The notes under the pieces were generated by a model. The model had not been told where the DNA came from, did not search any database, and was given only the letters and a program-made list of their open reading frames with translations. Position numbers and translations under genes: made by a program. A stretch of 8,970 nt of DNA from the NCBI GenBank assembly GCA_021798095.1, contig JAJZYL010000045.1:1-8970 (forward strand), given 5' to 3'. Shown piece after piece: positions 6,257 to 8,970 of the stretch (its first letter is position 1; the number at the start of each line of letters is the position of its first letter). The stretch is from an archaeon. GTDB lineage: Archaea > Thermoproteota > Nitrososphaeria > Conexivisphaerales > UBA164.

Positions 6257-6298
6257 GGCAAGGACTCGCGGTCCATTGCCGGCCGGCCCGTGCCGGCC
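6257..6298. other. Two abutting stable hairpins, possible small RNA
   Basis: GGCAAGGAC (6257-6265) pairs with GTCC-A-TTGCC (6271-6280), a 9-bp stem with one bulged A. Without a spacer, GGCCGGC (6281-6287) pairs with GCCGGCC (6292-6298) around CCGT. The strand of any RNA cannot be decided. Neither hairpin has a T-run, so terminators are less likely. Confidence 0.35.
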
Positions 6299-6439
6299 AT
6301 CAAGTTATGCTGATCAGAGCTAAATTGGAGGCCATGGAGCCCTTATGAAGATCGCGCAGGGTGCAAATTCTGCAGGCCCCCGCGGCGGGCGGCCCAAATG
6401 GAACTGAACGGCATGGAACGTGTTAGGGAATAGCCTCCA

Positions 6440-7648
6440 GTGCCCCAAAGTATTTTAGCCAAGCGCTGCATAAAGGTAGCGTTGAGTGGACTTTCAGTTT
6501 TATTCGCGTCAAAGACCATCAGGGTCTTCGTATTCGGCACGGTCACGGTCCTCACTCCGGTCTACCTGTCCCTAATGGGCTATTCTTCGCTCTACGTTGG
6601 CCTGGCACTGATGGTGATAGTCATCGGGAACGCGCTTTCAAATACCTTCCTGACGTGGTACGGTAATGCCTTCGGTCGGAAGAGGACGCTGCTCCTTTTC
6701 AGCTCCTTGATGGCCATATCCGGTGGCATACTGTTCATTTCAAGGTCATTTCCGCTTATCATCGTGGCGCTTTTGATAGGCAACATAAGCACGACAGGGA
6801 CAGAAGCCGGCCCATTTCAGTCGATCGAATCTGGCGTGCTCCCGAAGCTGACCTCGGACGCGGGCAGGGGGCGAGCGTTTGGAATGTACAACATGCTGGG
6901 CTACTCCGCCTCGGCCATCGGGGCGCTGGCCGCTACGATCCCTTCATTCTTTGGAGGGGCCATGCCGGTCTTCAGATACCTATACCTGATCTATGGCTTT
7001 GTGGGCATATCACTCTTCCTGCTGTACAGGAGGCTGCCCGAAATTGAGGCCGTGAAAAGGGGGGTCGGCTTCCGAAATATATCAACGAAGGCAAGGCGGG
7101 AGATCAAGAAGCTTTCGGCATTGTTCTCAATGGACGCGCTGGGTGGAGGCTTCGTAACGCAATCGCTCATAACCTACTGGTTCTTCCTTGTCTATCACGT
7201 ATCGCTTCAGGGCCTGGGTTTAATATTCTTCTTCGTGAACGTAATCACCGCCCTTTCAATTTACGGGGCTTCATTGATGGCCGAAAGGCTTGGCAATCTT
7301 CGCACCATGGTCTACACCCATCTCCTTTCAAACGTCTTCCTCATCCTGATACCGATTTCAGGCTCGCTGGAGCTGGGGCTGATGTTCCTCTTCCTGAGGC
7401 AGAGCGTGTCCCAGATGGACGTTCCCACCAGACAGGCGTTCATGGCCCAGATATTTGATGACGACGATAGGGTTTCGGCAAACGCAATAACCAATACCTT
7501 CAGAAGCGCCAGCGCGATCATCGGAGCTCCCATAGCCGGTCTCGCCCTGGCCCAGGCCCTTTTCTCCCTTCCCTTTCTAGTGGGAGGGTCATCGAAGGTG
7601 GCCTACGACCTCTCCATATTTGCGGCATACAGGAAGAAGGTCAAGTGA
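6440..7648 (+). CDS. MFS transporter
   Basis: The 402-aa product is a membrane protein of the major facilitator superfamily with about 12 hydrophobic segments. The first half ends at a basic central loop (about 196-226, LLYRRLPEIEAVKRG... KARREIKKL). The signature loop after helix 2 is GNAFGRKR (75-82), a variant of MFS motif A, with a weaker echo AERLGNLRTM (281-290) in the second half. The MDVPTRQAF block near 327-335 also occurs in a drug/H+ or sugar-type MFS subgroup, so export or uptake of a small molecule is likely; the substrate cannot be read. GTG 6440 is the first start after an in-frame TAG at 6431. TTG 6482 is a rival, as TATTTTAG (6450-6457) lies about 28 bp upstream of it and the protein would then begin at the first membrane helix. 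Confidence 0.85.
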   Translation: MPQSILAKRCIKVALSGLSVLFASKTIRVFVFGTVTVLTPVYLSLMGYSSLYVGLALMVIVIGNALSNTFLTWYGNAFGRKRTLLLFSSLMAISGGILFISRSFPLIIVALLIGNISTTGTEAGPFQSIESGVLPKLTSDAGRGRAFGMYNMLGYSASAIGALAATIPSFFGGAMPVFRYLYLIYGFVGISLFLLYRRLPEIEAVKRGVGFRNISTKARREIKKLSALFSMDALGGGFVTQSLITYWFFLVYHVSLQGLGLIFFFVNVITALSIYGASLMAERLGNLRTMVYTHLLSNVFLILIPISGSLELGLMFLFLRQSVSQMDVPTRQAFMAQIFDDDDRVSANAITNTFRSASAIIGAPIAGLALAQALFSLPFLVGGSSKVAYDLSIFAAYRKKVK

Positions 7649-7673
7649 TGGCTTGCCTGGCTCAAAGGCAGCT

Positions 7674-7686
7674 GGGCTTCGAGCCC
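7674..7686. terminator. Short hairpin between convergent genes
   Basis: GGGCT-TCG-AGCCC forms a 5-bp stem in the 67-bp space between the transporter stop and the stop of the OB-fold gene on the other strand. No T-run follows. It could mark the end of either message. Confidence 0.3.
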
Positions 7687-7715
7687 CATATGGCCGTCCC
7701 ATAAATCAGATGAGG

Positions 7716-8042
7716 TCAGGAGACCGGCGAGCCCGTAGCAATATCCTTATCAGGCCTGAGAAGCGACAGCTCCTTTCCATCAAAGGCAGCCAGTACCATC
7801 ACCTCAGATTTCAGGCCCATCATCTCCTTGGGCTTGAGGTTTGTCACCACGATCACCAGCTTTCCCACAAGGGAAGGCACATCATAGTATTTGATTATCC
7901 CGGCTATGGCCTGTTTAGTTTCAGCACCTATCTCTATTGACAGCTTGATAAGCTTGGATGAACCCTCTACCTTTGTGGCCTCCAGGATCCGCCCCACCCT
8001 TATGTCCAGCTTCTTAAAATCTTCGAATTCGACGGTGCTCAT
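7716..8042 (-). CDS. tRNA-binding OB-fold protein (MetRS beta/CsaA-like)
   Basis: The 108-aa protein is a single EMAP-II/Trbp111-type OB fold, as found at the C terminus of many methionyl-tRNA synthetases and as a separate subunit in archaea. Family marks are FKKLDIRVGRI (9-19), KLIKLSIEIG (30-39), the AGIIKYY strand (47-53), GKLVIVVTNLKPKEMMGLKSEVMVLAA (60-86) and a C-terminal GSPV. The usual role is to bind the outer corner of tRNA and raise synthetase affinity; a CsaA-type chaperone is the alternative. ATG 8042 lies about 26 bp downstream of a TTAAAA box, so the message may be leaderless. An overlapping five-codon frame with a strong ribosome-binding site lies just upstream. It shares strand and theme with csl4 and dph2 but probably has its own promoter. 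Confidence 0.88.
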   Translation of the reverse strand: MSTVEFEDFKKLDIRVGRILEATKVEGSSKLIKLSIEIGAETKQAIAGIIKYYDVPSLVGKLVIVVTNLKPKEMMGLKSEVMVLAAFDGKELSLLRPDKDIATGSPVS

Positions 8043-8066
8043 GGTTTTTGTCCCATAATGCCTCCT
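8039..8066 (-). promoter_or_regulatory. Ribosome-binding site plus five-codon upstream frame
   Basis: AGGAGG (8066-8061), 4 nt before an ATG (8056-8054), is the clearest Shine-Dalgarno sequence in the window. It serves a frame reading MGQKP-stop whose TGA overlaps the start of the OB-fold gene as ATGA. If transcription starts further upstream than 8042, this could couple translation of the OB gene to a leader peptide; if the message is leaderless it is not transcribed. Confidence 0.3.
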
Positions 8067-8071
8067 TTTAA
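8066..8071 (-). promoter_or_regulatory. TATA-like box of the OB-fold gene
   Basis: TTAAAA on the minus strand is centred about 26 bp upstream of ATG 8042, the spacing seen at other first genes of this window. The match to the archaeal TATA consensus is partial, and the box overlaps a strong ribosome-binding site, so the two readings compete. Confidence 0.4.
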
Positions 8072-8100
8072 CCTTTGAGCTTTGGAACTGGCTTCATGGC

Positions 8101-8222
8101 AAAAGGAAGGGCCGGAATACGACTCAGATTAATGCCTTCAAATCATCAGTATCATATTAACTCTGAATCATCACCGTCGTACCGCCTTCCCGACCGGGCG
8201 TAGCTTTCGCTTTGCCCGGCCG
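8101..8222 (-). ncRNA. Predicted ~122-nt RNA: 5' hairpin plus C/D-box core
   Basis: Read on the minus strand. Helix 1 (8222-8191): 9 bp, CGGCCGGGC with GCCCGGTCG (one G-U), then an inner loop and AGC-GAAA-GCT with a GNRA tetraloop. Helix 2 starts at the next base: GGAAGG, CGG and TACGAC (8190-8176, without interruption) pair with CCTTCC (8110-8105), CCG (8115-8113) and GTCGTA (8123-8118), with two 2-nt bulges on the 3' side. It encloses box C GTGATGA (8174-8168), a 12-nt spacer, a degenerate D' ATGA (8155-8152), a 3-nt gap, C' TGATGA (8148-8143), a 15-nt spacer and D CTGA (8127-8124) abutting the helix. Four U follow (8104-8101). A TATA box predicts a start near 8222. This looks like an archaeal C/D guide RNA bound by L7Ae, fibrillarin and Nop5, but the 5' hairpin and long bulged stem are not usual. 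Confidence 0.55.
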
Positions 8223-8243
8223 TATGTGAGCGGTGACCCCACC

Positions 8244-8250
8244 TTATAAA
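8244..8250 (-). promoter_or_regulatory. TATA box for the predicted RNA
   Basis: TTTATAA on the minus strand is centred about 25 bp upstream of base 8222, exactly where helix 1 of the predicted RNA begins. It shares T bases with the csl4 terminator. On the plus strand the same DNA reads TTATAAAA, but there it leads only to an 11-codon frame. Confidence 0.5.
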
Positions 8251-8267
8251 AAAAGCGGCTTGCGCCG
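8248..8267 (-). terminator. csl4 terminator: GCAA-loop hairpin and T7
   Basis: CGGC-GCAA-GCCG (8267-8256), a short stem closed by a GNRA tetraloop, is followed after one base by seven T (8254-8248). It lies about 85 nt past the csl4 stop. In between, the csl4 3' stretch contains a 5-bp hairpin GCCGG-ACG-CCGGC (8323-8311) that competes with a CTGGCC/GGCCAG pairing (8326-8321 with 8274-8269). Confidence 0.6.
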
Positions 8268-8352
8268 ACTGGCCATGTTAAAAGCTCCGAACCAGGTGGA
8301 AGTGTTGTGAGCCGGCGTCCGGCCAGCAAGGGCCACCATGAGTTAGAGGATA

Positions 8353-8889
8353 TCACTTAGCGCCGCTTTTATAGTCCATGGCCAGCTTCCTGTAATCCCG
8401 GTGCCCGCATCTGGTGCACTTGACGAAGGACCTGCCGGTTGGGACGACTTCGCCTCCACATTTGCTGCAGGAGGTGAATATAACGCCCAGCTCTGGCTCA
8501 TCTATTCTCACGAATAGCATAGCGTTCCTGATCAGCTTAACCTTTGCCCTGATGATGTCCCCTTCCCTTCCGGCAGGGGCATCCCTTACACTGCCTTTCA
8601 TGTACAATACTGCGGTCTGTTTTACCCCCACGTTCCGGCCATCCAGCTGGTTAATGCGTATGTACACAAAGGGCTTCTGGACCTGGTCTATCGTCCCCAC
8701 TATCTCATCATCTGGCTTCGGGAATGGCTTCTTCAACCCGATGGATGTCAGGGACCTGTCCTTCCTGTTGATCCTGATATTTGCGACCTTTGTAGAATAG
8801 ATTTCACCGTCGAGCACATATACGTCCCCCCTGGCGTCATATTCCTCAATGACGGCCAATCCTTCCCCCGGTACGGCCCTGTTGTTCAT
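8353..8889 (-). CDS. csl4: Exosome RNA-binding subunit Csl4
   Basis: Csl4 caps the archaeal Rrp41-Rrp42 exosome ring and brings RNA and DnaG to the 3'-5' exonuclease. All three domains are visible in 178 aa: an N-terminal barrel with the family signature PGEGLAVIEEYDARGDVYVLDGEIYS cut at about 7-32 (key: PGE, VIEEY, DGEIYS); an S1 OB-fold at about 61-133 (VGTIDQVQKPFVYIRI through GDIIRAKVKLI); and a C-terminal zinc ribbon CSKC...CTRC with C141, C144, C158 and C161. Length is normal for archaea. The start codon overlaps the stop of the gene before it (ATGA), so translation is probably coupled. A hairpin with T7 ends the unit. Confidence 0.95.
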   Translation of the reverse strand: MNNRAVPGEGLAVIEEYDARGDVYVLDGEIYSTKVANIRINRKDRSLTSIGLKKPFPKPDDEIVGTIDQVQKPFVYIRINQLDGRNVGVKQTAVLYMKGSVRDAPAGREGDIIRAKVKLIRNAMLFVRIDEPELGVIFTSCSKCGGEVVPTGRSFVKCTRCGHRDYRKLAMDYKSGAK

Positions 8890-8970
8890 TTCTGGTCAGA
8901 CGGTTTACGCGCTTTAGCCTTTGGTTTAGCCCTGGACCTGGGTGCGGTGGCAGATTTTTCATCTTCCGCA
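8886..8970 (-). CDS. 3' end of a gene with a Lys/Ala-rich tail
   Basis: Only the last 27 complete codons and the stop are in the window; the gene enters from beyond base 8970. The tail (after AEDEKSATAP) is SRAKPKAKARKPSDQK, basic and without predicted fold, like the disordered nucleic-acid-binding tails of RNA- or DNA-associated proteins. Its TGA (8888-8886) overlaps the csl4 ATG by ATGA, and the codons read through cleanly, which is the main sign that it is real. The family cannot be told. Confidence 0.65.
   Translation of the reverse strand, partial: AEDEKSATAPRSRAKPKAKARKPSDQK

Larger units (their letters stand above)
6091..6439. other. 349-bp divergent intergenic region with stable hairpins
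   Basis: This space separates dph2 (minus) from the transporter gene (plus). I see no protein gene of normal size. It holds the dph2 TATA box, a 12-nt palindrome GGTTGGCCAACC (6181-6192), a 10-nt palindrome GTATCGATAC (6219-6228), and two adjacent hairpins at 6257-6298. A TATA-like TATATTCA at 6146-6153 could start a plus-strand RNA near 6175 that would cover them. Tiny frames exist (a 4-codon frame at 6334 overlapping a 20-codon frame at 6345 by ATGA), but neither is well supported. Confidence 0.4.

Noticed and set aside
6345..6407. 20-codon frame with a GGAG upstream, overlapping a 4-codon frame by ATGA
   Set aside because: Gly/Pro/Arg-rich product without any support beyond the start; it ends before the transporter and may be chance in GC-rich sequence.
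6413..6440. In-frame ATG (6413), TAG (6431) before the transporter start, as possible recoding or a broken longer gene
   Set aside because: Only six codons precede the TAG, without similarity to expect there; the protein is complete from 6440 or 6482.
8181..8234. H/ACA-type fold: ACCGCT (8234-8229) with GGCGGT (8186-8181) below the GAAA-capped stem
   Set aside because: No ACA box follows (ACG instead), and the predicted start near 8222 would leave out the 5' strand; the 15-bp helix with 8105-8123 is stronger.
8275..8310. Plus-strand TATA-like TTATAAAA (8244-8251) followed at 8275 by an ATG, 11 codons
   Set aside because: Too short to support, and the same bases are better explained as terminator T-run and TATA box on the minus strand.
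8171..8356. 61-codon minus-strand frame just after csl4
   Set aside because: It runs over the terminator hairpin, T-run and the predicted RNA; the product has no protein-like pattern.

Overview
The window reads as a piece of an archaeal chromosome. Csl4 (exosome), a one-subunit Dph2 (diphthamide), a tetraether-lipid-synthase-type radical SAM protein and a TrmB-family regulator are all archaeal hallmarks. TATA boxes lie about 25-30 bp upstream of several start codons, which implies leaderless transcripts. AGG (Arg) and ATA (Ile) codons are common. The Tes variant and the set of small orphan proteins remind me of the thaumarchaeal side of the TACK group, but that placement is recall and tentative. 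I see no phage, transposon or CRISPR signature.

Layout. Bases 1-446 carry no protein gene. A fold-rich stretch at 1-153 looks like a minus-strand RNA cut by the window edge, followed by a 16-nt perfect palindrome that could serve as a divergent TATA region. A plus-strand block, 447-3235, holds the tetraether synthase gene (tes) and three close-packed genes: a Cys-free 190-aa protein, a 48-aa protein and a 113-aa protein with a TrmB-like look. A TrmB-family regulator (3381-4151) follows behind two exact 14-bp repeats. The core of that repeat, AAAAACGCA, recurs beside the TATA box of tes, so the regulator may control both itself and membrane tetraether synthesis. Two orphan plus-strand genes follow (4334-4738, a possible zinc-ribbon protein, and 4768-5037).

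From 5086 most genes are on the minus strand: dph2, then a plus-strand MFS transporter, then a stand-alone MetRS-beta/CsaA-like tRNA-binding OB-fold protein, then csl4, and at the edge the 3' end of a Lys/Ala-rich gene overlapping csl4 by ATGA. dph2, the OB protein and csl4 all serve translation or RNA metabolism.

The most striking non-protein element is at 8101-8222 on the minus strand. It is a predicted ~122-nt RNA with its own TATA box (which shares the T-run of the csl4 terminator), a 9-bp 5' hairpin capped by an inner GAAA-tetraloop stem, and directly after it a 15-bp bulged helix. That helix encloses a C/D-box core (C, degenerate D', C', D), and the RNA ends at a U-tract. It may be an unusual C/D-box guide RNA with an added 5' domain.
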